Shown: positions 1 to 7,865 of the stretch, piece after piece
How the letters are laid out: every line of letters begins with the position of its first letter
How positions within the stretch are numbered: position 1 is the stretch's first letter
DNA from: Marinagarivorans sp.
GTDB taxonomy: Bacteria > Pseudomonadota > Gammaproteobacteria > Pseudomonadales > Cellvibrionaceae
Direction of reading: 5' to 3'
DNA: 64,000 nucleotides
Assembly (NCBI GenBank): GCA_028281865.1
Contig: JANQJB010000166.1
Coordinates: forward strand, 1-64,000
Notes under the pieces: generated by a model
Databases searched by the model: none
What the model was told of the DNA's origin: nothing
The model's input: only the letters and a program-made list of their open reading frames with translations
Position numbers and translations under genes: made by a program

Positions 1-96
1 CTCCGTACTCTTGAACCAAGAGTATTCACGATATTTTGCGTTGTCAGGAACGAAAACTACCCGACATTTACCCGACAGCGCAGTATTGGGGCATTT
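1..96 (-). CDS. Partial cassette gene at left edge (uncertain)
   Basis: One minus-strand frame is open from base 96 to base 1 (32 codons) and reads on past the window edge. The peptide includes VVFVPDNAKYREYSWFK, which looks like real protein rather than noise. It sits exactly where the next cassette gene of the array would start, directly after an attC site on this strand. No in-frame ATG is visible, so a CTG or other start, or a broken gene, would be needed. Function unknown. Confidence 0.3.
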
Positions 97-185
97 AACG
101 CTCGCATATGGGGCCGAAGTGGAGTGGTGAAGCCACGCAGCGAAGGTCCCAGCAGCCACAGGCTGCGAACATAATGCGTTTGTTA
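96..185 (-). repeat. attC site 1 (integron cassette recombination site)
   Basis: On the minus strand this 90-bp segment begins TAACAAACGC and ends GAGCGTTA, the same end pattern as Vibrio VCR-type attC sites. An inner inverted repeat (GCAGCC/GGCTGC) supports the folded single-strand structure. It belongs to the cassette whose gene ends at 183; the stop codon TAA lies inside the site. Confidence 0.8.
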
Positions 186-491
186 TGCATTTTTATTACT
201 TAACATCGTCAACCATTCGGCATATTCTTTTGGTGGATCTTCACCGGCACGAGGATATATTCTGTGTTCATATACTATACAGTTGTCTTTACTGTTAATT
301 TTTTCGGTTGCCAACCAAACTTCAGTATTTATGGTGCGTAATTTTTCGGGAAAACAGTCTATTTCTATAGCTTGGGTTTGCTCTGAAGGCTTTCCATCGG
401 GCGAAACATTATCGTATCTTCCCGGCCAGAGCGCTAATGATATATAGCCCGTTTTTAGTTCACCAATGACTTTTGCTGGAATTATTGCCAT
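183..491 (-). CDS. Integron cassette protein of unknown function (102 aa)
   Basis: I do not recognise this family. The protein is soluble in appearance, with no signal peptide or membrane segment. It has an acidic central part and a short aromatic-rich C-terminal stretch (PPKEYAEWLTML). It lies between attC sites 1 and 2 in the cassette orientation, and its stop codon is part of attC 1, the usual geometry of a cassette gene. The start at 491 is the first ATG after attC 2; no strong ribosome binding site is seen. Expression probably depends on a promoter in the array or upstream of it. That it is a real cassette gene is well supported by the flanking recombination sites; its role is not known. 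Confidence 0.75.
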   Translation of the reverse strand: MAIIPAKVIGELKTGYISLALWPGRYDNVSPDGKPSEQTQAIEIDCFPEKLRTINTEVWLATEKINSKDNCIVYEHRIYPRAGEDPPKEYAEWLTMLSNKNA

Positions 492-506
492 GTTTATTTC
501 GATGCA

Positions 507-581
507 TAACGCCCGCCTAAAATGCGAGCAACGTAGTTGCGAGTCAAGCGCACTTGTGCGCGTTTTTTGAGGCGTTTGTTA
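507..581 (-). repeat. attC site 2
   Basis: A 75-bp site with minus-strand ends TAACAAACGCC and GGCGTTA. The central arms GCGCAC/GTGCGC form an obvious inverted repeat. It closes the cassette carrying the gene at 588-962. Confidence 0.8.
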
Positions 582-587
582 AGTGCT

Positions 588-962
588 TTACTCGTTTCGC
601 CATTGATCTAGATCTTCAACCGGATTTGGTAAACGGCCTTTAAGCCACTCCGCACATGTGCCCGGTTTAAATTCTGGATTGCTACACTCAATTACCCAAG
701 ACAAAAATTCTTCCGGACCACCATTCATATACGGAGGTGGAGACACTGGATGAAAGGATGTCGGTAAACGTTCTTCTAGTGACATGTAATTTAAAACATA
801 CCCTAACTCTTGAATTGTATGCCATGCAAATTGATGGTTGATATCTATTTCGAATTTTACCCACCAAAACCCATCATCATCTGCTCCTTTACCAATTGCA
901 CCACATATTGCTGGAATTTTTTCCAGAAACTCAATTAATTTATTAAAAGCTCGTTCATCCAT
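588..962 (-). CDS. Integron cassette protein of unknown function (124 aa)
   Basis: The frame is open up to 1034, but that would place 24 codons inside attC 3. The ATG at 962 (MDERAFNKLIEFLEKIP) directly follows the site and is the more likely start. The protein has a helical N-terminus, then an aromatic-rich region (DDDGFWWVKFEIDI, FAWHTIQELG) and a C-terminal CAEWLKGRLPNPVEDLDQW motif. There is no signal peptide or membrane helix, so it is probably cytoplasmic. I have the impression that similar hypothetical proteins occur in other cassette arrays, but I cannot name a domain or a function. The flanking attC sites support it as a genuine cassette gene. Confidence 0.75.
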   Translation of the reverse strand: MDERAFNKLIEFLEKIPAICGAIGKGADDDGFWWVKFEIDINHQFAWHTIQELGYVLNYMSLEERLPTSFHPVSPPPYMNGGPEEFLSWVIECSNPEFKPGTCAEWLKGRLPNPVEDLDQWRNE

Positions 963-971
963 AGTGACACT

Positions 972-1058
972 TAACGCAGCCTTGATGGGCGAACAAAGCG
1001 CAGCTTTGTGAGTCCTTGGAGGTGCTGCAAGCACCGGAAACCATCGAAGGCCTTGTTA
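972..1058 (-). repeat. attC site 3
   Basis: An 87-bp site with minus-strand ends TAACAAGGCC and GCGTTAAG. The inner arms ACAAAGC/GCTTTGT and GGTGCT/AGCACC pair, giving the bulged hairpin expected of attC. It closes the cassette carrying the gene at 1067-1477. Confidence 0.8.
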
Positions 1059-1066
1059 TACATTTT

Positions 1067-1477
1067 TTATTTCATCTTTTTCTGAAAATTAGTTTCTTTT
1101 TTTGCGTTTATAACTTCAACATTTGATATGCTGGCTTTAAGCACAGTTTTTATCTCGGGATAACCTTCACGTAAAGTTATTACTCCGCAAATTGCGAGTA
1201 TTTGCTGATTAAACTTTTGAAATATTTCATGATAATTCTTGTCAAAAATCCGTATTCCGTTTTGATTTAACGTATTTATGGCGGAAAAATCATCCATATA
1301 TAACATTGTTATTACTCTTGGAATGTAAATAAATTTACCTTCCAAATATATCTTTTTGCCTTCGAAGTCTTCGGGGTTTGCGATAACTTTAACCATAGGC
1401 TCATATCTGCAATTGTCCCATTCATCACTTAAGGCTTGATTTGTTAAAAATAAAAAAGCAGTAATTATGTATTTCAT
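1067..1477 (-). CDS. Exported cassette protein of unknown function (136 aa)
   Basis: The open frame extends to 1552, but the first 25 codons would read through attC 4. The ATG at 1477 starts a convincing signal peptide (MKYIITAFLFLTNQALSDEW), so this start is preferred. The mature protein is about 118 residues. It contains a segment (VIANPEDFEGKKIYLEGKFIYIP) that resembles the start of small OB-fold or YgiW-type periplasmic domains, followed by QQILAICGVITLREGYPEIKTV. The pattern of a covered binding surface plus 'G-K-F' strand is only suggestive, so the function is left open. It is a cassette gene between attC 3 and attC 4, and one of the few in the array with a signal peptide. Confidence 0.75.
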   Translation of the reverse strand: MKYIITAFLFLTNQALSDEWDNCRYEPMVKVIANPEDFEGKKIYLEGKFIYIPRVITMLYMDDFSAINTLNQNGIRIFDKNYHEIFQKFNQQILAICGVITLREGYPEIKTVLKASISNVEVINAKKETNFQKKMK

Positions 1478-1488
1478 TATTCCTCGTA

Positions 1489-1573
1489 TAACGTTGCGGT
1501 ATGGGCGAGTAAAGCGAAGCTTTACGAGTCCTTGGCCCGCATCGCGGGACAACTTGCATACACCGCCTTGTTA
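1489..1573 (-). repeat. attC site 4
   Basis: An 85-bp site with minus-strand ends TAACAAGGCGG and AACGTTA. The inner arms TAAAGC/GCTTTA flank a short loop. Its core (GGGCGAGTAAAGCGAAGC on plus) is shared with attC 5 and attC 7. Confidence 0.8.
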
Positions 1574-1962
1574 GAACGGCGACATATTTTACTTGCTATG
1601 GCTCGTTTGCGACGCCCTCGGGCGGAGCATTTACTTTAAACGAACCGACCAATTTACCATTTTGTTTACATTTAGCTATCATTTAACCCTAAATAGACAT
1701 AGGTAGTTGCTATTGAGTAATTCTCTTTTTTAATCTTCTAAATTCATAAGGATGTTACTCAACATGCTTCTGTTCTCTTTCGGTTTACCTAGATCTTTGT
1801 TTGACGATGGCGTTAAACCCTTCAAAGTAAGATGTCTAGGTTAGCTTCGCACCTGCTTAAGAGCCGTTTCGTTTTAAATAACTTTATTCCGTTTTTTTTC
1901 TGCCTCTCGCTGCTGGCAAAACTTTACTTCGCTTTAGTGATAGCTAAATTGAGCCCGCCGTC
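1574..1962 (-). other. Cassette without an evident protein gene
   Basis: This 389-bp segment is bounded by attC 4 and attC 5 and so is a cassette in its own right. No minus-strand frame longer than about 28 codons is present (one ATG frame at about 1685-1599, MIAKCKQNGKLVGSFKVNAPP). The plus strand offers only a 26-codon frame starting near 1764. It may carry a very small protein, a noncoding RNA or a promoter, or it may be decayed. Gene-free cassettes are known from large chromosomal arrays. Confidence 0.55.
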
Positions 1963-2048
1963 TAACGCTTGGGTAATGGGCGAGTAAAAGCGAAGCTTTT
2001 ACGAGTCCTTGGCGCCAAAGGCGACAACTTGCATTGACCCACTTGTTA
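1963..2048 (-). repeat. attC site 5
   Basis: An 86-bp site with minus-strand ends TAACAAGTGGG and GCGTTA. The inner arms GTAAAAGC/GCTTTTAC are perfect. It differs from attC 7 by only a few bases over its whole length. Confidence 0.85.
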
Positions 2049-2549
2049 TGCATTTTTCTTAGATTTGGCTCGATTACCTTTTGCTTCATAGATTGACATT
2101 TCACCTATTTGGTAGGCACTATTTTCAACCCCGTAAGCTTCAGCAAGAGATCTCACTGGATAGACTCTATCAACTGATTTGTCGTTTGATTTAGATTCGC
2201 TTAATTCAACATTGGCTTTTGCCAGTAACTCGATCGCTTCCTTTATGGATTTCGGGAACAATCCTGAGAGTTCACGTTTTATATTACTTTCTGTATTAGA
2301 GCTTACTTCTTCTATTGTCTTGTGAATTTTATTTTCAAACAATCTACTCAGCTCACTCAATAGGATTTCATAAGCTTCTTCTTGATTCTTTTCCTTAATG
2401 TGTCGTCGAATGTAATCTGTAATCGTGACACCTAGCAGTAGCGAAATAAAGGATAAAGCTTCGAACGCCCCCTCTGGATTTAAATACCACAGAAACCCAA
2501 AGACAAGAGCTAAGACTAAAGCTAACCCCTCAACAATCTTTAATATCAT
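2046..2549 (-). CDS. Membrane-anchored cassette protein of unknown function (167 aa)
   Basis: The chosen ATG at 2549 lies 8 bases after an AGGAG ribosome binding site; a TTG two codons upstream is less likely. Two hydrophobic segments near the N-terminus (about residues 5-22 and 31-45) suggest two membrane helices. A charged, helical, probably coiled-coil region follows (about 50-125, IRRHIKEKNQEEAYEILL). The C-terminal tail is basic (GNRAKSKKNA). The architecture of short membrane anchor plus cytoplasmic coiled coil does not match a family I know. It lies between attC 5 and attC 6 in cassette orientation, and its stop codon overlaps attC 5. Confidence 0.75.
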   Translation of the reverse strand: MILKIVEGLALVLALVFGFLWYLNPEGAFEALSFISLLLGVTITDYIRRHIKEKNQEEAYEILLSELSRLFENKIHKTIEEVSSNTESNIKRELSGLFPKSIKEAIELLAKANVELSESKSNDKSVDRVYPVRSLAEAYGVENSAYQIGEMSIYEAKGNRAKSKKNA

Positions 2550-2572
2550 TCTCAATGCTCCTTCCTAATGCA

Positions 2573-2639
2573 TAACGTCGCAATCACCGGAAAAACTGGC
2601 GCTCAGCGACTGATTTTTTCCGAGTGGATTGCCTTGTTA
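2573..2639 (-). repeat. attC site 6
   Basis: A short 67-bp site, the smallest in the array. Minus-strand ends are TAACAAGGCAATCC and GACGTTA, with arms GGCAATCC and its partner near 2576-2590 (GCAATCACC). It is unlike attC 4, 5 and 7 in its centre, so this cassette likely has another source. Confidence 0.75.
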
Positions 2640-2649
2640 GGCATATGTT

Positions 2650-3687
2650 TTACCGAAGTTTGAGAAGTTCATCAACAGAATCTGGCAACCTAACCGTATA
2701 GGTAGCAGAGCTTCCTGGTAACTTTTCTAAACTACTAGTAACGTTAATGGATCGACCTTTACCAAAATCCAAATAAAACCTTCCAGGATAAATCCCTTCA
2801 TTTATTGATTCTGGAACTGAACTCCAAGTCTCTATTGATAGTACCATTTGTGTGCTAACCAAGTCGGACAAAGATACAATATCACCGTTGTAATTGAAAA
2901 GATGGTGAGGCTGAATACTTTTCCCTTCTATTCCAAACTCCTTTTCATCTATATCGAGTTCAGCTGTGTGATCTGGCAAGTCACAATCATTACCAGAATG
3001 ACCTATTGCAGAACATGAACCAGAGACAAACCAAATTTGTAGAAGCGGATCAGGCCAATCGCGTTTAGCGAGGGTGACGTCTATATTACCAGGATAAAAC
3101 TCTACGATGACCCTTGCCCAGCCTATTGATTTGAGATCATTACTAAGACTAAGCTCTTTAAATATTTTTGACTTTGTAGACAAGCTAATACTACTCGGGC
3201 TGTCTGGTATATCACGTTTTAATATGATCTCCATATCATCGCCACGGTAAATTGGATTTATTCGAGGATCATGCTTGCTTTTGTGAATGGCATTTGGAGG
3301 AGCATTATCTAATGTTTGAACTGCTTTCAGGCTTATTAAATCTGAAAGTTCATCCAATGTGGAGTGTTGTGGAAAATTTAAGTTATAAGTTGCTTCTACC
3401 AACTCGAAGCTATGAACCGCGCGATTAACTTCAGTTAAGATACCTTCCATTCTTTGGATTGACTCTTGTGAACGTTGAGTCGCAGCAATAGCGGCACGCT
3501 CTTTTTCACTCATTTCGAGTATTTGCATCACTGCCGTGAGGCATGTTGAAAGCACAATCAGGGTAAGCGCAATTTTGCCGGATTTTTTTACCTTTCCATT
3601 CTCATCTTTATAGTCATGTAATAAACTCCAAATGCCAATAAAGCCTGTGAGAGCTATTGAAGCAAATTTTATTATCGAAAAAAGCAT
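2650..3687 (-). CDS. Membrane-anchored cassette protein of unknown function (345 aa)
   Basis: The frame is open to 3786 but the first 33 codons fall inside attC 7; the ATG at 3687 is the likely start. Two membrane helices are visible (about residues 3-22, SIIKFASIALTGFIGIW, and 40-58, IALTLIVLSTCLTAVM). A helical linker (SEKERAAIAATQRSQESIQ) leads into a large soluble domain of about 240 residues with beta-rich character. Two Cys residues in GSCSAIGHSGNDCDL may form a disulfide, which would place this part outside the cytoplasm. At over 1 kb this is a large cassette gene. Function not recognised; its position between attC 6 and attC 7 supports it as a true cassette gene. Confidence 0.75.
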   Translation of the reverse strand: MLFSIIKFASIALTGFIGIWSLLHDYKDENGKVKKSGKIALTLIVLSTCLTAVMQILEMSEKERAAIAATQRSQESIQRMEGILTEVNRAVHSFELVEATYNLNFPQHSTLDELSDLISLKAVQTLDNAPPNAIHKSKHDPRINPIYRGDDMEIILKRDIPDSPSSISLSTKSKIFKELSLSNDLKSIGWARVIVEFYPGNIDVTLAKRDWPDPLLQIWFVSGSCSAIGHSGNDCDLPDHTAELDIDEKEFGIEGKSIQPHHLFNYNGDIVSLSDLVSTQMVLSIETWSSVPESINEGIYPGRFYLDFGKGRSINVTSSLEKLPGSSATYTVRLPDSVDELLKLR

Positions 3688-3714
3688 TGCACTAATCCAT
3701 TCGCTGTTTATGCC

Positions 3715-3800
3715 TAACGCTTGGGTAATGGGCGAGTAAAAGCGCAGCTTTTGCGAGTCCTTGGCGCCGCAGGCGACAACTTGCATTGACCCACTTGTTA
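3715..3800 (-). repeat. attC site 7
   Basis: An 86-bp site with minus-strand ends TAACAAGTGGG and GCGTTAGG. It is almost identical to attC 5 (changes are confined to the arms, for example GCGAAGC versus GCGCAGC). It closes the acetyltransferase cassette. Confidence 0.85.
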
Positions 3801-4253
3801 TGAAACACGACGCTCCATTTCTATATTAGCCCTAGAATATACCGGATGCTGACCGATTGATACGGTGGTAAAACCAAACTTCTTATATAAATGAATTGCG
3901 GATTCTAGCTTCGTATTGGAGATAAGATATACCGTTGAAGCTCCGATTTCTTCAAGTCTGTCTAATACAGATTGCAATAAATACCTGCCAATACCAGAAC
4001 CTTGATATTTAGGGTTTACAGCCATTCTTGCTAGTTGATATTTTCCTGCCCCTTCTTTAAATAAAGCACATACGCCTAGAACTTCATTTTCTTCTACTGC
4101 AGCAAAGATATAGCCACCTCCCCGAACTATCTTTCCTGGGTCTTTGGCTAAATCAATATCAGCTTGTTCCAACTCGAAATACTTAGTAATCCATTGTTCA
4201 TTTAAACGAACAAAATCATTTAAGTATTTTTCTTCGTTAACTTCAATCTTCAT
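3798..4253 (-). CDS. GNAT-family N-acetyltransferase (cassette gene)
   Basis: The protein of about 151 residues has the GNAT fold signature. A VLGVCALFKEG strand is followed by YQLARMAVNPKYQGSGIGRYLL, where the QGSGIG loop is the acetyl-CoA pyrophosphate-binding motif (R/QxxGxG/A). The C-terminal IHLYKKFGFTTV stretch is also typical. Substrate cannot be told; GNAT cassettes range from antibiotic to small-molecule or protein acetylation. The frame is open to 4307, but that start lies in the inserted IS; ATG 4265 (MKHCMKIEV) or ATG 4253 (MKIEVNEEKY) is more likely, and 4253 is chosen because the recognisable domain starts there. It is the first cassette of the array, and the IS just upstream may have cut it off from its old promoter. 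Confidence 0.85.
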   Translation of the reverse strand: MKIEVNEEKYLNDFVRLNEQWITKYFELEQADIDLAKDPGKIVRGGGYIFAAVEENEVLGVCALFKEGAGKYQLARMAVNPKYQGSGIGRYLLQSVLDRLEEIGASTVYLISNTKLESAIHLYKKFGFTTVSIGQHPVYSRANIEMERRVS

Positions 4254-4283
4254 ACAGTGTTTCATAACATCTATGGACGCTCC

Positions 4284-4509
4284 GTTTTGTGCAAGCAAAA
4301 TTTTCAAAGATTAAAGGTATGCAGCCATCTATTCGGATTCTTTGTAAGGCATTTAGCCTAGATCCCTGATGATACCCGCTAATTCAGAGCTAATCATTTG
4401 GACGTACATAGCGTACGATGTTAGGAGCAGCTTTACTGAATTACGGTTTTACCTTTCGGTCTTCAAAATAGTATTGCCTACGCAAACCTTGAAACGTATA
4501 TACTCTCAA
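4284..4509 (-). ncRNA. Candidate bridge/seeker RNA region of the IS
   Basis: IS110-family elements carry a guide RNA (bridge or seeker RNA) that specifies target and donor DNA. In the IS1111 group it is encoded in the noncoding segment 3' of the transposase. This segment, between the transposase stop and the left repeat, has the right place and size and no convincing protein frame. I did not fold it, and the guide loops are not identified, so this is position-based inference. Confidence 0.4.
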
Positions 4510-5534
4510 CTAGATTGCTCCAGTCGCCTCATCATATTCAATATTTTTTGACAGCAGTGCCCACGCTATTCTTGCGAGTTTGTTCGCCAGAGCAACAATA
4601 ACAACATTTTTATGCGCTCGGCATGACAACCCCTGCAACCACTGGGTATTGTTTCTTTTCGGGTTCATATGCCTGATTACGGCTCTTGCACCATGGATAA
4701 ATAATCGGCGCAAATAGCCATCACCACGCTTACTAATACCTAGCAATCTCTGCTTGCCTCCGCTCGAACTTTGTTTTGGTACCAAACCTAACCAAGCCGA
4801 AAACTGTCTTGCAGATGAAAAACTTTCACCCCTGCCTATACTCGCAACAACAGCAGAAGCTGTTAATCGGCCAATGCCGGGTACCGCCTCCAAGCGGCGA
4901 CAAAGCTCATTACTCTTACCTTCTTGATCAACCGTTTTTTCAAGTGTCTCTAGGTCGATCTCCAATTGATTCAAGCGGGATTTCATTCGCTTTACATGTT
5001 CAACGAGTAACTTTGGCATACGATTTTCCGCCTCTGTAAACTCTTCTTTAAACCAAGCATGTAAGTGACGAGGACCTACAGGAATTACCAAGCCAAATTC
5101 AGCTAGCGTAGCTCGAATACGATTGATCAAGGCTGTTTTTTCTTTAACGATGCCGTCACGCTCTCGATGAATAAGTAATAATGCCTGCTGGTTTTCACTT
5201 TTAGGTGTAACAAAAGCATACTCGGCCTTGTAACAGCTTCACAAATAGCTTCCGCATCGTTAGCATCATTTTTATTTGTTTTCACATAAGGCTTAACATA
5301 CTGTGGAGCCATTAGTTTTACCGTATGACCCTGCTTCTGCAAAAGTCTCGCCCAATAATGTGCACTAGAGCAAGCTTCCATCCCAATTAAACAACGTGGC
5401 AAATTGGAGAAAAAAGTCAGCAGCTTTGCCCGCCGAATGGCTTTTTTAACAACAATACAGCCTTGTTCATCAATGCCATGAATCTGAAAAACAGATTTCG
5501 CTAGATCTATTCCAACAACACGTATATTTTTCAT
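4510..5534 (-). pseudogene. IS110-family transposase, frameshifted
   Basis: Two overlapping frames make up one transposase. 5534-5127 encodes the N-terminal RuvC-like DEDD domain: GIDLAKSVF with Asp9, GMEAC with Glu, KNDANDAEAI with two Asp. 5130-4510 encodes the C-terminal domain: helix-hairpin-helix LEAVPGIGRLTASAV, then ARQFSAWLGLVPKQSSSGGK, the region of the catalytic Ser. The homologous frames switch at about 5212-5219: upstream the codons run to AGT ATG, and downstream FVTPKSENQQALLLIHRERDG resumes in the -1 frame. One missing base explains it. No good slippery heptamer is visible, and IS110 elements normally have a single-frame gene of about 340 codons, so this is read as an inactivating mutation rather than programmed frameshifting. 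Confidence 0.85.
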
Positions 5535-5588
5535 GATAGGTCTCCACTCGTTTGTATGTTAACTGGCAGTATAAGTGGAGCGTCCATA

Positions 5589-5994
5589 TCATTATTTGTA
5601 TATACGCCTTAACGACGCACTATTCCAAATAGTATGTCAGCGCGACGCATGATTTAATTTCAACAATACAGGAAACCCTAAGTACCCTCTATGTTTCAAG
5701 GAGTTTTGCACAAATCTTATCCCGGAATAGTAGTCTTTAGGCCGATATGTACTCGAGTCCAAGCACTGGCAAATGACAGTAAGCAGCTGGTTTTAAAGGA
5801 ATATATAGTCAGTATAAAACGCTAGTCAAGATAAGTGTCTCGGAGAGTTTAACTAAGCAGCACGCGGCTTGTTTACCCAAACAACATATCAGTGAATATT
5901 TAAGTTACTTGTCAACCAAAGCCGCTCCCATGCGTTATTACCTCTAGACGCGTCGAAAACCCAGCAAACAGCAACCTCTAACCGGGAGACGAAC
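5589..5994. other. Gene-free segment between IS and lipoprotein gene
   Basis: About 400 bp without a credible gene. GCCTTAACGACGC at 5606-5618 resembles an attC end and may be the displaced half of the site hit by the IS. No intI reading frame is found here, although an integrase would be expected on this side of the array. The promoter of the gene at 5995 is presumably in its right part. Confidence 0.5.
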
Positions 5995-7848
5995 ATGCTT
6001 TCGACAAAACTTCGCTGTGCCGTGGCGCAGCCCAATACCTATTTGATTTTGTTATGTTTTTTATTAGCTACAGCTTTTGCAAGCCTCAGCGGTTGTGGCG
6101 CTTCATCATCTTCCAGTGCAACGGAAGACCCCATCAATGAGGGCACAGAAGCACAAAAAAGCGAACTTTACGTCAGCCTTACAGACGCCGAAGGTGATTT
6201 TCTGACTTATGAAGTTGCCGTTACTAATATTTCAATGGAGAGTGAAAACGGAGCGCAAGTGAATATTCTGCCTCGCACTACCGAGGTCGATTTTGCACAA
6301 TACGTAGAGGTGAGTGAGCTACTTACGGTACTCGAAGCGCCGGTTGGGCGCTACCAAAGTTTATCGCTGTCGCTTGATTTCAGCGACTCGTTTATTACCG
6401 TTCAAGGAGAAAATGGCGAAGCGATTGAAGCACAGGTGCAAGATCTCGATGGCGATCCGTTAACACAAACGCAAATTGAAATTGAATTTAGCGAGCGCGA
6501 CGGATTTGTAATCGCTCCGGGAGTTCCCGCGCATATCACATTAGATTTTGACCTCGATGCGTCCAATACAATTGTTATTGATGGCGAAAGTGCAACGGTT
6601 ACTGTTGCTCCGGTGTTGGTTGCCGATACCATTTTTGAAGAGTCAAAGCCTATCGAACTGAAAGGTTTATTACGTCAGGTTGACGAACTAACAAATAGCT
6701 TTTCGATGGCGATACGGCCTTTTCGTGTGCGATCGGAACAAGGTTATGGTTTTGCTAAAGTTTTTACCGACGAAAATACGCATTTTGAAATTGATGGCGC
6801 CGCTGTCGATAATGAAGAAGGTATTTCCGCTTTGGCAGGTTTAACTGCAGGTTCGGCCGTTATGACCGAAGGACAATGGAACCGCGAAGACCGTCGCTAT
6901 ATTGCCACCCATGTTTTCGCCGGTACTAGCGTGCCTTGGAGTCAAGCTGATATTGTTCGGGGCATTGTTGTTAGCCGGGAAAATAATCTGCTCAATTTAA
7001 AAGGTGCCGTACTTCAACTCGAAGAAGGCGAATTCAGCTACCGCCAGTCTTTTTCAGTTAGTATTTCCGAGTTGACCCAAGTATTAACTTACGAAGGAAG
7101 AGAATTGACAATAGCAGATCTATCGGTAGGTAGCGCACTTTTCGCCACTGGTGAGATCGGTGAAGATGGTGTCCTCGATGCAGGAGAAGGTTTAATTCGT
7201 GTATTGCCAAGCCGTTTTTCCGGCACTGTTGTGAGTACAAGCCCTTTGGTAGTCGATTTGCAGACTTTGAATGCGCGTCGTCCCAAAGCATACGATTTTT
7301 CCGGCACCGGCACATCGGCCGAAACAGACGCGGATCCTGATGCTTATGAAGTATTTTCTGCAACCATCGACACAAGCGATCTGCTAATAAATGACCCAAT
7401 TCGTGCACGCGGTTATGTCAACGCTTTTGGCGCAGCTCCGGAAGATTTTAATGCAACAACATTAATCAACGTTGCTGATATTCGCGGCCATCTAGTTGTA
7501 AACTTTGAACCGGAAAGTGAGATGCGGGTATTATCGGCCAACGCCGAGGGTCTTGTACTCAACCTCGAAGCCGCTGCCGGTAGGCATCATATTGTACGAG
7601 CTGGAACTGCCGTTGACCTTAAAGCTAATAGCGCTTCGGTAGCCGTAGTGCCAAATGGTGAGCGTGGGCTTTATACTATCTGGTCACAACACCGTATTGA
7701 AGTTCACCACAGCTTTGAGTCTTTTACAGCGCGAATTTCGACTGCGTTGGAAAGCAATAGAGAAATTGTTCGCTTTGATGCGCACGGTTATTATGACGGC
7801 GAAGAAAATTCCTTTGCGAGCAAGCAAATGCGGATCATGATTAAATAA
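5995..7848 (+). CDS. DUF4382/DUF5666-type lipoprotein
   Basis: The 617-residue protein has a type II signal peptide with lipobox LSGC (Cys34), so it is probably an outer-membrane-anchored lipoprotein. A serine-rich spacer (GASSSSSATED) follows. Residues about 50-210 match the DUF4382 pattern: LYVSLTDAEGDFLTYEVAVTNISM and an AHITLDFDLDAS segment before a cleavable-looking linker. Several beta-rich repeats of the DUF5666 type follow (about 220-600; for example IELKGLLRQVDELTNSF and DIVRGIVVSRENNLLNLKG). The role of these families is not established. A GGGAG ribosome binding site precedes ATG 5995. A perfect 36-nt palindrome separates it from the next gene, so it may be the first gene of a longer unit or be transcribed alone. 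Confidence 0.8.
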   Translation: MLSTKLRCAVAQPNTYLILLCFLLATAFASLSGCGASSSSSATEDPINEGTEAQKSELYVSLTDAEGDFLTYEVAVTNISMESENGAQVNILPRTTEVDFAQYVEVSELLTVLEAPVGRYQSLSLSLDFSDSFITVQGENGEAIEAQVQDLDGDPLTQTQIEIEFSERDGFVIAPGVPAHITLDFDLDASNTIVIDGESATVTVAPVLVADTIFEESKPIELKGLLRQVDELTNSFSMAIRPFRVRSEQGYGFAKVFTDENTHFEIDGAAVDNEEGISALAGLTAGSAVMTEGQWNREDRRYIATHVFAGTSVPWSQADIVRGIVVSRENNLLNLKGAVLQLEEGEFSYRQSFSVSISELTQVLTYEGRELTIADLSVGSALFATGEIGEDGVLDAGEGLIRVLPSRFSGTVVSTSPLVVDLQTLNARRPKAYDFSGTGTSAETDADPDAYEVFSATIDTSDLLINDPIRARGYVNAFGAAPEDFNATTLINVADIRGHLVVNFEPESEMRVLSANAEGLVLNLEAAAGRHHIVRAGTAVDLKANSASVAVVPNGERGLYTIWSQHRIEVHHSFESFTARISTALESNREIVRFDAHGYYDGEENSFASKQMRIMIK

Positions 7849-7865
7849 ATCTAAAACTTAGGGGT

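Larger units (their letters stand above)
4269..5588 (-). mobile_element. IS110/IS1111-type insertion sequence in an attC-like site
   Basis: A 12-bp inverted repeat, TATGGACGCTCC at 4272-4283 and GGAGCGTCCATA at 5577-5588, brackets a DEDD transposase gene read on the minus strand. Subterminal 12-bp repeats are typical of the IS1111 group and absent from classical IS110 elements. The left end abuts CATAAC (4263-4268), matching the TAAC end of an attC site just upstream of the GNAT gene. Some IS1111 members are known to target attC sites, which fits. About 225 bp of noncoding sequence lies 3' of the transposase and only about 40 bp lies 5' of it. The exact outer ends are not resolved. The transposase is frameshifted, so the copy is probably not autonomous. 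Confidence 0.8.

Noticed and set aside
5127..5219. Programmed frameshift in the IS transposase
   Set aside because: No slippery heptamer is seen at the switch point, and IS110-family transposases normally use one frame, so a one-base loss is simpler.
5589..5994. Integron integrase or attI right of the array
   Set aside because: No tyrosine-recombinase frame exists here on either strand; only a short attC-like GCCTTAACG is present.
7058..7408. 116-codon minus-strand frame inside the DUF4382 lipoprotein gene
   Set aside because: It is a shadow of the plus-strand gene, which has signal peptide, lipobox and family patterns; the shadow has none.
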